The notes under the pieces are model-generated. The model was not told the DNA's origin and made no database searches. It worked only from the letters and a program-made list of their open reading frames with translations. From Euglena gracilis (Eukaryota > Euglenida > Euglenophyceae > Euglenales), in assembly GCA_039621445.1 (NCBI GenBank), contig CP154957.1, positions 44,636,309 through 44,700,308 of the forward strand: DNA of 64,000 bases. Reading direction: 5' to 3'. Below are positions 11,140 through 22,904 of the stretch, one piece after another. A program made the translations under genes and the position numbers. Numbering within the stretch: the stretch's first letter is position 1; each line of letters opens with the position of its first letter.

Positions 11140-11295
11140 ACCCCCGGGAGTCCAACTCAGAGGCTGGAAAGTTTGGGCTGGCTGGAAAAAGGCTGCTGGT
11201 TGACCCCCCCCCCCTGGCCGGAAGGGGGTGGAGGGGGGGGTCTGGACCCGCCCCCCCTGCCTCGGGGGGGGGGGTCTGACCCCCTCCGCAAAACC
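11140..11295. repeat. Dispersed repeat R1, partial copy
   Basis: It repeats the first 90 bp of R1 (CCCGGGAGTCCAACTCAGAG, then GGCTGGCTGGAAAAAGGCTG) and breaks off into a C-run/G-run hairpin at about 11200-11285. It is diverged from copy 1 at several positions, so this is not a recent duplication. Confidence 0.65.
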
Positions 11296-11983
11296 ACCGC
11301 TCACTAAATTCCTTGCCCGCGGACAATGGCAATCAACACAGGCAAGGAGGTTTTGTAAGCCTGTTAGATGCTCAAAAAAATGACACCAGCCTGGATAAAA
11401 TGTGTGGGGCCTTCAAAAAATTTCCAGCTGCCGTGTCACTGAAGCAATGAAGGAAAGGTGGGCGGGAGCTGTGACTGGCAAATGCTTCGAGTTTACACAG
11501 CCCAGGATTGGGATGTTCCCACTTTTGCTGCAGAGATGGAAGAGATGGCAACGTTCTCCAAATAAGAAGAGAACATGCTGATATTGAAAGCAAAATCAGA
11601 CCTCCATTGCACAGTAGGTGCCACTTGGTCCGAAGGTTAGGGAAGCTGCAAAAGATGAAAAAAATACAGACCAAATTGAAAAAAAAGTTAATAACAATGA
11701 CGATAATAATAAATATAATATAAGCAAATAATAATAACAAATATAAGCAAACGTTTTATTTAATTAACATAAAATTGAAAATTGTTTGTTTATTTATCAT
11801 TTGTAACAAAATGATTAAAAAAAATTGCTCAAACTGCACACCTCACAGCCACAACGTGCTCATCCTGAAATAATATACTGAACGTGGAGTCCACGGCTGG
11901 TTCCTTCAAATTTTTTTCATACGCCACCTGTAAGAAATCAATCAGGTTTCAACGTGGCACAGCACAGTGAACAGCGAGGCAGC

Positions 11984-11984
<1 letters not shown>
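11296..11984. other. No recognisable gene; AT-rich towards the right
   Basis: Unique-looking DNA becomes AT-rich from about 11650 (AATAATAA and AAATATAA words). No motif was recognised on either strand. Confidence 0.5.
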
Positions 11985-12026
<42 letters not shown>

Positions 12027-12050
12027 CACGCACACACACACACGCACACA
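11985..12050. repeat. (CA)n microsatellite with CGCA interruptions
   Basis: About 65 bp of (CA)n interrupted by CG at near-regular spacing, followed by unique sequence. Confidence 0.9.
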
Positions 12051-12139
12051 CCTCCTCGTGGTTGCTGGTTGGTTGGGTCATCATGTGAAAACTTTGGAAA
12101 TTTCATACTTTTAAAACCTATTTCCAGGGCCCGACGCCT

Positions 12140-12260
12140 GTCTTGAAAATCGACTGACATTAACAGGTTTTAACAGGGGCGCCGTTCCAAATAAACGGTT
12201 TTCAAGACAGGTACCCGTTTGTATAAAAGGGTTTTCAAGACAAGCGCCCGTTTATTTGGG
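12140..12260. repeat. Half-copies of the 12.56-kb hairpin family
   Basis: AATCGACTGACATTAACAGG followed by TTTTAACAGGGGCGCC (about 12148-12184) repeats one arm of the hairpin at 12563-12667. It is followed by GGTTTTCAAGACAGG-type words in direct repeat (about 12197-12250), partly matching 12520-12555. The foldback is incomplete here. Confidence 0.55.
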
Positions 12261-12377
12261 ATGCAGGCAGCTGGTAACTGATTGAAGCCACAAAAGAATC
12301 TGCGAATCCACAAAAGTGAAGGCAAGGAAATTGCGGGGTGCCGAGGCCACAAATGCAATATCCTGGACCCTTTCGTC

Positions 12378-12515
12378 AAAAAATTGCCATTTTCGACATT
12401 TTGGTGGATGGAGCGAGCTCCCAGCCCGAATTTGGGCTGCTGGCTGGATTTGAGCTGGCTGGCTGGCTGGCTGGACCCCCCGGGGGGGGGGGGGTACCCT
12501 CTGGCTTAAGAAATC
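12378..12515. repeat. Dispersed GGCTGGCTGG repeat with C/G-run end
   Basis: The module TTTTCGACATTTTGGTGGAT then GGGCTGCTGGCTGGATTTGA, a G-run and TACCCTCTGGCTTAAGAAAT is shared with 47236-47280 and 47440-47525. It overlaps in wording with R1. The two loci are 35 kb apart with the same module order. Confidence 0.7.
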
Positions 12516-12562
12516 CCCTGTTCAAGACAGGCGTGCGGGCCCTGCGAAATAGGTTTTAGAAC

Positions 12563-12667
12563 AATCGACTGCACTAACGGTTTTAGCAGGGGCGACGGGC
12601 GACCTGGCGCCTTCGGCGCTTTGGGGCCGCCCGGTGCCCCTGCTAAAACCAATAGTGGCAGTCGATT
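12563..12667. mobile_element. 105-nt foldback hairpin element with TTCG loop
   Basis: The left arm AATCGACTGCACTAACGGTT continues TTAGCAGGGGC. The right arm, reverse-complemented, reads AATCGACTGCCACTATTGGT then TTTAGCAGGGGC. The apex is GGCGCCTTCGGCGC, a GC stem closed by a TTCG tetraloop. The whole segment can fold as one near-perfect hairpin. It has no coding capacity and is likely a small foldback transposon; a half-copy lies at about 12148. No target duplication was found. Confidence 0.75.
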
Positions 12668-12914
12668 TTTGTTTAATTATGTTTATGGATAGTTTTCCTG
12701 TTTGGCTTTCTTCTTCCACGGGCAAAGTGCAAAAAAAAAGGGGGGAAATGAAACAAGAAAAAAATAATTCATAGTCCTTGATTCTCTCTTGAACCATTCG
12801 TAAAATGCTTTAAAACAACCCACAATGGTAATCGCCATCCCAGGGCCGCCATGAAGGAGAAAGAGGGAAAAGACTTCAGCCACATTTTCAATAAATCAAC
12901 TCCAGGGTGTTTTT

Positions 12915-13230
12915 TCAATGACTCCCGGGGGTCCAGCTCAGAGGCTGGAAAATTTGGGCTGGCTGGAAAAAGGCTGCTTGCTGACCCCCCCCCCCAAGGG
13001 GTCCCGGGCTGGAACTGGGCCGACCCGAGTCGAACCGCTTCCCAAAATCGAAACTACAAAATGTCAAAAAAAATGCCAATTATGCAAAATAAGTCGATTT
13101 TTCTAATCATAAAATTGCCTGGCCAGCCCTTTTCCAGCCCATTTTCGCCCATATCTGACCCATTTTTTTGGACCCCCGAATAAGCAAAATCTGTTACCGT
13201 CCGCGGACCCGAAGGGCAGGTGGAGATGAT
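12915..13230. repeat. Dispersed repeat R1, copy 2
   Basis: The module order of copy 1 at 10655-11010 is repeated: GGGGGTCCAGCTCAGAGGCT, GGCTGGCTGGAAAAAGGCTG, GTCCCGGGCTGGAACTGGGC, AACTACAAAATGTC, the GCCCATTTTCGCCCAT-like block, then CGGACCCGAAGGGCAGGTGG. The alignment by eye extends about 300 bp with scattered differences. Confidence 0.75.
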
Positions 13231-13329
13231 GGAAAAAAAACTCGTTGATGGGGGGTAGAGGGAATGACAGGCTGGAAAAAGGCTGCTGGCTGGAAAAAAG
13301 CTGCTACCCCCAGGGGGTGGGGTCAAATC

Positions 13330-13675
<346 letters not shown>

Positions 13676-13858
13676 TTACAGTACTGTGCAGTACACTTCA
13701 CTACACTTCAATACAATACAATTCAGTACAGTACAATTCAGTACAGTACAATTCAGTACAATACAGTACAGTACAGTACAGTAGAGTACAGTACAGTACA
13801 GTACAGTACAGTACAGTACAGTACAGTACAGTACAGTACAGTACAGTACAATACAGCT
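13676..13858. repeat. (ACAGT)n pentanucleotide microsatellite
   Basis: Imperfect ACAGT/ACAAT/TCAGT units at the left become a pure (ACAGT)n array from about 13755 to 13850. It directly abuts the GAT array, a compound microsatellite more than 500 bp long. Confidence 0.95.
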
Positions 13859-14238
13859 TAGGGGGCCGGATTCGCACTTAAGGGTATTTTCTTTGAAATG
13901 TGTGCATTTCCGCAAATTTACAATTTTTGCGAAATTTCTGGGACACTGTACCTTGACACACGGAGAACAGTATATGAACTGTTGCAACCCTCTATTGGAG
14001 GGGATTAACTCCCGGTGGTTTGGTGCACATGTTACTTACCAGGTGACGTGAAGGGGGCTGAGGGTGAGACTGGTGCTCTTGTACATCAAACAGGAGGGAA
14101 ACACACACCCGCTGTCACGACACTTGGAACTGGTGCTGAATCGCTGGCTGAACTGGCTTGGATACTGCAGCTGCCCGTAAGAACACACGGAGCCTTATCA
14201 CATCACACACCACAGACTACGTCAGCCAGACATCACGC
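13859..14238. other. No recognisable gene
   Basis: Unique-looking sequence with no extended frame carrying a known motif. An ORF from 14015 on the plus strand runs into the hairpin cluster and looks like chance. Confidence 0.5.
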
Positions 14239-14768
14239 AATTGATGTGTGTTTGTGGGCGCATTTGTGCACACAAATTTATGTTGGTGGGCGGTTTTGCG
14301 CAAATAAACACAAAATTTTGAAGTTAAAATGACATGTTTGTGCCCACATGCAAATGCGCCCATAAACAAATTTGTTGGTGCGCGCATTTGCGCGCACCAA
14401 TGTCTTGGGGAAACTGGTACGCGGATGGTTTGTGCAATGGGAGGCAATGAACAACATATCCATGTAAAAGCACACTGATGATTACCATGGACCTACCAGG
14501 TTTTTGAACATGATAGGCGTGCTGGTGCGCACATTTGCGCAAATAAACACAATTACGTTTGTGCGTGCGCTTGTACAAATGCGCGCACAAACATTTAATC
14601 AATCGCTTCAAAATAGTGTGTTTGTGCGACCCTTAGAGCAAACAAACAAAATTTGTTTGTGCGTCATGGGCGTCAAAACCCAACCCTTGATAGACAAATT
14701 TGTGTTTATTTGCGCAAATGCGCGCACCAACACAATTATGTTTGTGCGCGCAAATAAACACAATTTTG
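14239..14768. repeat. Cluster of nested inverted repeats built on TTTGTG...GCGCAAATAAACACAA
   Basis: The segment holds at least four inverted pairs. TTTGTGGGCGCATTTG near 14250 pairs with CAAATGCGCCCATAAACAAA near 14350. TTGGTGCGCGCATTTGCGCG at about 14374 is part of a 26-bp palindrome. At 14699-14762 the 16-bp arms TTGTGTTTATTTGCGC and GCGCAAATAAACACAA are perfect complements. Similar words recur at 14520-14600. It looks like several small foldback elements inserted in one another. Confidence 0.8.
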
Positions 14769-16640
14769 TCCTTCAAGGGTTGGGCTTTCTTCTGCTGGGT
14801 TGTTTGCCACAAAACTGGTTTCAGATCCCGGGGATAAATGGGGTGGGAGACACTCGTCTTTTTCATTCCCTGCGGACCCTGTTTCTTCCCCTCTGCGCTT
14901 CCCTTGCCAAACACCCCGCACTTACCTTCCTTGCCCTGCGTCCTTCCCGCTGGCTTTGTCACACCACACTCACACACCCCGGCACCTCCTCCCCGCGCTT
15001 TGGCAAACAACCCAAAAACACCACACCAAGGCGCCGCAAGCAAACCAGTCCAGCAAACACCCAGGACACACACCGCCGGCAGCTCGGGCTCACCCAAGGA
15101 AACAGCCGAAACGAGCAACAAGAGCAGTAAAGGTCCCGTTCCTGTGCCTCTTTTTTGTGTTTTTTTCCACTTCCGGGGGGGGGGGGGGGAAGGTTCCGGG
15201 GGTTTCGACGTGTGGAGCCCATTTTTGGACCCCAAAAAACACCATTTTTGGCCACAGTCCCTCATACCGCCAAAAACAGAATTTTGCTCATTTTTTGCAC
15301 TCTCTTGTAACCATGTTTTCAAACCCCCCTGGTCTTTACAGCAAAAATCAAAAATTTCGGAGATTTGCGAAAATGCGCAAATCAACATAAAAAAGCTTGA
15401 GTGTGAATCCGGCTGCTTAAGTACAATAGATGGATGAAGACCAGAAATCCTGAAAATACAACAAAGCCAAATATTAAATTTAAAAATACACCCCAGAAAA
15501 CGTTTTGAGTTTATTAAATTTTTGAGATTTTGATTGCTATTTAAAAAAAAAATTGGTGGTTTCAGACTTCTTCCCACAATGCCTGCTCTTTTTTCCTCAC
15601 CCAATTTCATTGTGATTTACCTAAGTTTCTATTGAATTCTTCGCTCGTTTGGCTCATTGCAAATGCAGAGGAGGGGTTGTTGTTTGGCAGTCAACGTTGG
15701 TCTTCACAGAGGCAGGGATGTATGGGAAGCAGGGGATTTCTGTAGCCGGAGGTCGCCTACCTTTTCACCACAAAAGTTTGGCTGAAAAATTCCAAACCGT
15801 CTGGATTTATCTGCAGTCTGTTTTTGCGTACCAGCTGGGTCCAGCCCAGCAGCCAACCAGACCACCCCTCCGAATCCCCATCTCCTGAGGGGGCTGGGAT
15901 CCAGACATCAGCTTTTCTTCCAGCCAGCACCTTTCTCCAGCCAGCTGGCTGGACCCCTCCTCCCCTCTGGTTCTTCAGAAATTCCCTGATGGGAAGCCCT
16001 TTCTTTTGGGTAGGTGGTGCCCCCCACCCCCTCCTGGGGGCAGAGTCGTGCCTCCCCAGATGTCACATATCAATTTTCATTTGTTTTCCACATGGCTGAT
16101 GTTTCCCCCCCCCCCAAAATGGGACTTAACACTGGGGGGGCCTGATGAAGCTGTTTTGGGTCAGTTTTTGACCTTGAAAATTATGAGTGATTACGCGGGA
16201 TTATGTGGATTACGCGGTAAAATTTTCACCACTGCGTAATGCTGAATTGAAATTTTTATGATAATGATGCAAAAATGATGCAAAATGTTCTCCGAAACAG
16301 AAAGCATCTGTTTTAAATGCTTTTCTGGGCCTTTAATCATTCAAATTTCCCCAAAAAGCAAAATATGCGAGATTATGCGGGATTATGTGGTCCATCCCCC
16401 CCTGCATACATAATTCCTGAATATTGTCACACACACACATATGTGTGTGTATGAACACAAATCAATGATGTGTTTTTATTCATTTTTCATAATATAAAAA
16501 TATTACATGGAGCTGGCTTGCACTCCTTTCCTGTGTATCACTGGTTTTGAAAGCTACGGAGCAGAGTCCCGCTTCACCCCTTTCTGCCACAGACTACACC
16601 CTCCTGAACAGCATCACAAACAACATAAAATTGCTCCTCT
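14769..16640. other. No recognisable gene; a proline-rich frame on plus
   Basis: A plus-strand frame (about 14870-15130) reads a Pro/Ala/Ser-rich peptide with even base use and could be an exon ending near 15128. The opposite strand is open as well, so this is weak. The rest is AT-rich with C/G-run blocks at 15175-15192 and 16105-16140. About 15880-15990 matches the GGCTGGCTGGACCCC dispersed repeat. Confidence 0.35.
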
Positions 16641-16651
16641 CCGAGGCACAA

Positions 16652-19600
16652 GAATGCGCACGTGCGCACTCTTGGGGCTATTCCTTCGCTGGCTGGCTGT
16701 GATTCTATCTGCAGGAGGACAGGAGGGGAGCAGCACTGGGCATCCACAAGAGTGTGCACCTGCGCATTTCATGAGGGGGAGTGCGCATATACGCATTCTC
16801 TGTGTTGTGGGGAGCTGTGTCTGGCACTCCTGAACCCAGTGCCAGCACAGCATTGTGGCAGGGCAACCCCCATGGTGCACTGCTGGCCTTTTTGTCAGCG
16901 ATTTCAGAGGCGTCTCGTTGCACAGGTGGATACCGCAGAGTAAACCCCCCCCCGTAATAGTGCTGCGGGGCCAATAGAGCTGCGGGTCCAAATAGTGTTG
17001 CACCGTCCAATAGTGCTGCACTCCCCCCAAATCACAGCAATGTGAAATGCGTAGAAGCTGGTGCAGCAGACTGCAGGCACCTTTTTTAATCCGCAGAGAG
17101 GGGAAAGGGGGCAAATTCCCACCCGAACAACTCACAGAAGTCGTCCGAAGATGAACCACACGACCTCACTAGCCTCAGAGAAGGACATTGAGCAGACAAA
17201 AAGGGTGTCTGTGGTGATAAGGCCGGGACTAAAAGGCACCCAGTCCAATAGTCCTGCGGGTCCAAATAGTGCTGCACCCCCCCCCCCGCCGGAGGCGGCT
17301 GTCCAATAGAGCTGTGGGTGCAATACTATTTGGGGGGGGGTTAGGGTTTTATGTTTTATGTCTCCTGGGCTGTGCCTCTACCTTGTGTGCTGAGTTGTTG
17401 GGCATCGCCTTGTACAGCAAACTCCTACCAGGGTGCTTTAAGGGGAGACACAAGAAAGGAATGCGCATGTGCGTATTCACCCCGATGGGCCATGTTTGAC
17501 TTCAGCCATTGCGGATGGGGTGTGTGGAGACGGTGTATGCATGTGCTTTCCCTGGTCTTCACAGCGGCCAAGGGTTGTGTAGTTTGCAGTGTTGGAGCGT
17601 CGACTCTTAGTTCATGATAAATAAGGGTTCTATGTGGGGGGTGACGTTTGTTGCCAGCAAGGCCACAGGTGGTCCTCCTCTGCCGTGCTTCGCACCAGGA
17701 CTGCCTCGTCCTCGGACACCATTCGATCTTCGCAGCGAGGTCTACACTTCAGCCGTGTGGTTTCAAACCCAGGCCAGGCGGGGGGAGTTGGCGTGGGTGG
17801 TGGCATGCCCACCTGGGAGTGCAAATATTCGACAGTGTGGCTGTAATTTGAAGAAAATCACAGGACGCTTTTTTGCGCATGTGCGCATTCACCGGCTTTT
17901 CACTTATGCCATGAAAGTCTGCTGACGGCAGTTAATTGAATTGGGTGAATTAGGGTGCCCGTCATTGAGGAATTTCCTCGGGCACTGAAGTCCCTTTCTC
18001 ATCTGTTTTCCCATGGTGTGACACAGTGGAATACACAGAAAAGGCAGAAGGGAAAAATTACTGAGTTTATCGGCAAGTTTTTGTTGTGATGTGCTTGTGC
18101 TTGTCTGACGATCTCAAGGGCCTGGAAAAATTTTGTGGCAAGCACTGACCAGCGGTGTTCGCTTCTTTGAGTCCATTTGGATTGTGAAATAGTTCCGTGT
18201 TTGCAGACCATTTTTGGGAATGATGCCCAAGATGGCGACAGGGGTGTTTCAGTCTCGAGGTGCCAACCCAGAGAGCACCGTGTGTGGAACCAGACACAAT
18301 CTCCTGCGTTGCCCCTAATTGTGGGGCACAGTGCTCCTGGCACCGAGCACCGCAGACCAACGTTAGGATGTTCAGGGGGCCCATTGGCTGTGTGCTGCCA
18401 TGCACGCTCTGGGGGTGAAAGACATGAATTCGTGCCTTGACACCTGCCATCGCCGAGCCCAGGGTTTTCCACGCCGCTGCAGGTGTCCCGTTTCAGGGTG
18501 TGGTCTGGTACGGCGACATTGTTGCCAAGGGTGATCATTTTGGTTAATCTCCCCCTCACACACCCATGTTCTGCAAGCCCAAAACTATTTCATGGCGGTA
18601 CACAACCGGGATTCAAGGCAGGCAAACAACAGGCCATACCCAGTGTGTCCTTCAACATCAATGTGCGTGTGCGCATTCCCCCTCCCCACAGCCTGTGTCC
18701 ATTTCAAATAATGCGCACCTGTGCATTCTTTTGGGTTTCCAAAAAATGCGCAGGTGCGTATTCTTCGGCCTGGACACTCAGTGACACCCCTATTGTTTTG
18801 AATTTTGGAGGGCTGTGCCTCTGTGGCTGCAAGGATTTCCTTCCCATGCTCATCCCGAGTTCACCAGGCCCTGCCCCCGGAAGCCATCAGCACACATTGG
18901 TGAACACAAGGTGGCACACCCAGGCACAGGCTGGCTTGCGTCGCCGGTGTTCCGCACGTCGTGTAGAGTGTGTTGAGTGTGTGTCCAGCCACACATTGTA
19001 CCACAGTCGTCGTGAAACAGCTGTAAATAGCATGATTCCTGGTTGAAGCAGTTTCAGGGGGTGGTCCCTGTGGTCGTGCTAAATCCAAACAGCTCATTTT
19101 TGAGGTGTTTACCCCCAGTCTGGAAGAGGCACAAACCATCCAGAATGCGCACCTGCGCACTCCGCTTCCAAAATGCGCGGATGCGCATGCTCACAAAAAC
19201 TGTCAGAATTTTGTGACTCAACAAGAAAAGTGCATTCCCGGCTGTCTAAATTGTATGCATTGTTTATGTAAATTCTGTTACATAATATAATATGTATATT
19301 CATGTTAATTCATTAATATAAAATGTATTTTAATACATTAGTATGATTACATCCCCCCCTTCCATACCCAGCACCCCATCCCAAACGTCAGACCTAAACA
19401 CAGGTGGTCCGACATGGTGATGTGCCATGGTGCCTATGAGAAGGCACATGCAGAGCGGATGGTGTGCGTCACTGGAGGGATGCTGTGCCTGCATGTGTCG
19501 CGGAGGGGTGCAGTGCACCTGTGTGGAATGGCAAACAGCAGGCAGCCTGAGGAGGGTAACGAGCCCTCCCCTACAGACATGTTGTGTGAATTTAAACACC

Positions 19601-20116
19601 CACCCCGCCACTCTCTGAATGCAGACTACACGAACACAACAAACCTTGGCCAGCGCCCCCTCCTGCCCTGCTTCCAGCACAGGGCACAGAACCTCCCCTC
19701 CACTCTAACCGGATATTCAACAGTGTCCCCTTCCCACAACCACCCCTGGGAGCCACGATAACCGCCCAAAACTTCAGGAAAATACCGGAGGGGGTGAATG
19801 CGCACCTGCGCAAAACCGAGGCCACTGGGGAATGGGGGGAGCCGGTGGGTACCATGCCTTCACCGGACGAGGGTGCCGCCCCGAAAAACAGCGTTTCGTG
19901 TCGCACCGGCTTCGCTTGACGAGGTGTTTCCCCCTGCCGGCGGAGGTCAAAAACAGGTCTCCCAAAAGTGAAAAAAAGTCGGATTCCTCAACAAAATCCT
20001 CGGACGCTGGAAATTGTGGTACACATTCCCACTTGATGACCTCGGCTTGACGGGTGCGCCACCCCGTGAAATAATGGCAACACAATTGGTCTCAAAAGAA
20101 TGCGCAGGTGCGCAAA
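16652..20116. repeat. Twelve dispersed copies of a 20-bp quasi-palindrome
   Basis: The consensus GAATGCGCANNTGCGCATTC occurs, with one to four differences, at about 16652, 16751, 16780, 17459, 17872, 18660, 18709, 18744, 19143, 19171, 19796 and 20098. The two central bases vary (CC, GG, TG, CG, TA) while the arms are kept. The intervening DNA is not repeated and contains no gene I recognise. Spacing ranges from 29 to about 790 bp. The pattern fits binding sites for a dimeric protein or the footprints of a very short mobile palindrome. Confidence 0.8.
16940..17335. repeat. Two clusters of AATAGTGCTGC-type short repeats
   Basis: About 16950-17030 and 17235-17330 both consist of 17-18-bp words such as GTCCAAATAGTGTTGCACC and CCAATAGAGCTGCGGG next to a C-run or G-run. 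The two clusters bracket about 200 bp. Orientation is mixed. It may be another small foldback element. Confidence 0.5.
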
Positions 20117-20179
20117 AAAAAACACCAAAAATGAAAAGTGCATTCCCGGCCGTCTAAGTACAATACAAATATATAATAT

Positions 20180-20185
20180 GAATAT

Positions 20186-20240
<55 letters not shown>
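20180..20240. repeat. (TG)n(TA)n microsatellite
   Basis: About 17 bp of GT repeats run directly into about 35 bp of TA repeats, immediately followed by AT-rich unique DNA. Confidence 0.95.
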
Positions 20241-20241
<1 letters not shown>

Positions 20242-21087
20242 CAGGAAATTGATTGATTTTAATTTCGCATTATAAACATAATTATACGGATCATGTGATT
20301 GGTGCCTTGCTTTTTGCGGACAAAAACAGAAAATTATGAAGCGTAAAACAACCAGACACCAGGCAAAAAAGTACCTTGTCATGTGTGCACAATATCTGCC
20401 CCAACGAGGCAGATTGCCCATTGATCCGGATGCAGCCCTGGAGGATCATTTCCTGTGTGGCAGTTGAATTGGCCAGGACTTTCACAGAACTCACCTAAAA
20501 TGGTGTGGCACACATTGCATCATATGCATATGGACATGGACGCAGTAAAGCTACACAAAAATTGACTTTCATAAAAAAATTCACAATTTCAGAGGTCAGA
20601 CAAAAATGACTTGGTTATCAACACTGTGTGTGCGCAAATATTTATGAATGTATGAACCTTTTCAAAAATACTTTTCAACCAAAAACTTTCTGAGCACTCC
20701 TCCAAGCACAGGCAGAGGAGGAGGATAAAAATTGGGTCTGTTCCAAAAATTTGTTTCTCTTTGAAAATTCCTGCACTGCTGAGCAAAATTCTTTTCTGAT
20801 GATCATACCTCAGCCAAGGGTGGGGTCAAGAATAAATCCTCACAGCATTCATTTCTGACCTTATTTTGAAAATCATGGTTTTGGGGATAATGTTTTTCAG
20901 GTTGGCCTCAGGGGGGGGGGGTTCAAAGCCACCAATTTCCCATTATTTTCCATGGGAAACTGGTGGAATTGAGATTGTTTGGGGGCATTTTCAAAAAAAA
21001 ATGCTTTCTACCGAAGATTTTGGTCATAATTACCAAAAACTCAAGTCAAGGTTTATGGGGATAGGGCCAGGGCTGTCAGTTAGGGAT
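20241..21087. other. AT-rich DNA, nothing recognised
   Basis: Frames on both strands are short and interrupted. No repeat shared with the rest of the window was noticed, apart from one G-run at about 20910. Confidence 0.5.
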
Positions 21088-21420
21088 GGGGTTGCTGAGC
21101 TCATATCTCAATCTTATATCTCATATTGTTAGAGTAAGAAGCCTACCACCTCCCCCCTGGGTTAGAGAACCGGCAGAGTATCGCCATCACCCCAGCCCGC
21201 CTATTTTGGTCGCGAGCGACGGGATCCCTCGTTTCCGAATCACCTCTGTTTGACCCCCAACTCCCTTGCCAGGCCCGGGTTATTCAGCCGACAAAGGGTC
21301 CTAACTGGGTGGGATAAGCCAACCCCCCCCCCAGTCTCGACTCTGCCATTTCGCCAGGGCGAGATTTCCGGTCAATAAATCAATTTTTTTAAAAAATATC
21401 TCAAGAAAATGCACATGAGT
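21088..21420. repeat. Degenerate third copy of the large foldback arm end
   Basis: GGTTGCTGAGCTCATATCTC, then GAGTAAGAAGCCTACCACCT, CTCGTTTCCGAATCACC, TGACCCCCAACTCCC, GGCCCGGGTTATTCA and CTCTGCCATTTCG follow the same order as 42848-43150 and the reverse complement of 50490-50803. Similarity is clear but interrupted, so this is an older, decayed relative of the 8-kb inverted repeat. Confidence 0.8.
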
Positions 21421-22060
21421 GGAAGCCGAAAGTGGCTGCCAGAGAAAAAAAAAGTACCCCCGGACCCTCTATCGACCACTATACGCTGTTTTGGCCACCG
21501 ACACACCTGGCCCGTGTTCTGGCTCGGTTTTGTTGGGCCAAAACGGCCATTTGGGATGCTTTTTACCAGTTGGCAGCTTGACATTTCCGCCCTCCCACCC
21601 CGCACCCACTGGGGGAAGAGGTCCACGTTTGAAACACACACTGATGGGGTTTTACAAAAGACATATCTTGCAAACCTGCCATTCTGTTGAAGAATGATAT
21701 GGAAACCGTCGACAAAGGAATTCCTCAATGGTCTCTCGACTTGCTTTTGTAGGCTTGGTATAATGAAATGTAGGCACCTGGAAGAAATAATACCGCACTC
21801 AAGGTGAGTGGGGGGAAAAAAGCGAAACACAGCACAAAACCATTTTCACCACATCCAAAGATGTCCTCCCATCAGGATTCTTTCCTTTTCAAAAAAATGA
21901 CTTTTCGAGACCTGGGGAGATCAACCCCCCCCCAATTTAAGCAACCCCCTGGGTTCCAGGCAAGATCCAAATTTAAGCAACCCCTGAAAATGCCCCTGAA
22001 AAAGGAACAAATCCACCCCTGTTAACAATCATTGCTCATTGTTTGGCCCCAGACGGCGGG
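21421..22060. other. No recognisable gene
   Basis: Open frames overlap on both strands from 21409 to 21830 without a recognised motif. At about 21925-22000 short words repeat (ATTTAAGCAACCCC twice), also seen near 29440-29460. Confidence 0.5.
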
Positions 22061-22062
22061 CG

Positions 22063-22180
22063 GGATAATGGGTAGTCGGCCGACTAGTCGACTGGACTAC
22101 CCAATTGGTCGGCCGACTGGGCCTAGTCGGTAGCTACCATGCCCCCCCCCCATATAAGACCCCCCCCTCGGGAGCCAAAT
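22063..22180. repeat. Left TAGTCGGCCGACTA-type terminal cluster
   Basis: It contains GGGTAGTCGGCCGACTAGTC, GGTCGGCCGACTGGGC and CTAGTCGGTAGCTACCATG, followed by a C-run and CATATAAGACCCCCCC. The same modules occur in reverse complement at 27840-27985 (GGGTCTTATATGGGG, GCATGGTAGTCGG, GGGTAGTCGGCCGACTGGTC). The two clusters are therefore inverted ends about 5.9 kb apart. Confidence 0.75.
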
Positions 22181-22275
22181 ATATATATATATAATTTTCT
22201 ATATATATCTATATATAGATCTATATATATAATATAATATATTATATATCTATATATATCTACTATATATCTCTC

Positions 22276-22317
<42 letters not shown>

Positions 22318-22445
22318 CCCTCTCCCATCTCTCTCCCTCTCCCTACTCCTCCCTCCCTCCCTCCCGCCCCCCACCCCCTCCACTCTCCCTCCCTCCCTCC
22401 ACCTCTCCATCTCTCTCCCCCCTCCCTTTCCCTTCTTCTTCCACT
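22181..22445. repeat. (TA)n block then a 180-bp homopyrimidine tract
   Basis: TA-rich sequence at 22180-22265 is followed by near-continuous C/T residues from about 22268 to 22440, mostly (TC)n, TCCC and CCCT words. A mirror-like polypyrimidine tract of this length can form triplex H-DNA. A short (CAA)n lies at 22483-22505. Confidence 0.9.
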
Positions 22446-22639
22446 GACCGACTCACTGAATAAGTACAATACCGGACCAACCAACAACAACAACAACAAC
22501 AACAAAAAATATTTGCTTTTTGAATAACTTTTTCTGTGTGCGTTGTCAGGCCCCGAAAACAACAAAAGTGTATTATATTAGGATAGGAGGACAAATGATG
22601 GAATAGGTCCCAGGACTCGACGAGACACCTAGGTATGAT

Positions 22640-22904
22640 GAACTGGGGGTACCCCCGCGGTCCCTTCCGACTTAGAAAAATTTTCGCCGTGGGGGCCATT
22701 TTGGGGTCAAAAAATTGATTTTTCCAAAATATCTCGAAACCCGTGGGGAACTGAAGGAAACACCCCCCGGGCTAAATTTAAGCCCCTGGGACCCCCCAAC
22801 CACTGGTGGATACCCGGGGGTCCGGCTGTCCGGCTTGGCCCAGATACGGGCCGTCGAAGGTCCAAAAAAAGGGGGCCCCGGGAGGGGTACGGGCATTTGG
22901 GCCA
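22640..22904. repeat. Diverged leader unit of the 205-bp array
   Basis: CAAAAAATTGATTTTTCCAA then ATATCTCGAAACCCGTGGGG resembles the 205-bp unit (TCAAAAAATCGATTTTTTGA) and the CAAATATCTC words in the 8-kb foldback arms. It is too diverged to count as an array copy. Confidence 0.55.

Noticed and set aside
14633-15610. A 325-codon minus-strand ORF
   Set aside because: Low-complexity composition and overlap with the hairpin cluster; the opposite strand is open over much of the same span.
17999-18559. A 186-codon minus-strand ORF
   Set aside because: No recognisable motif, even composition across frames and no splice context; it may be chance in low-stop DNA.
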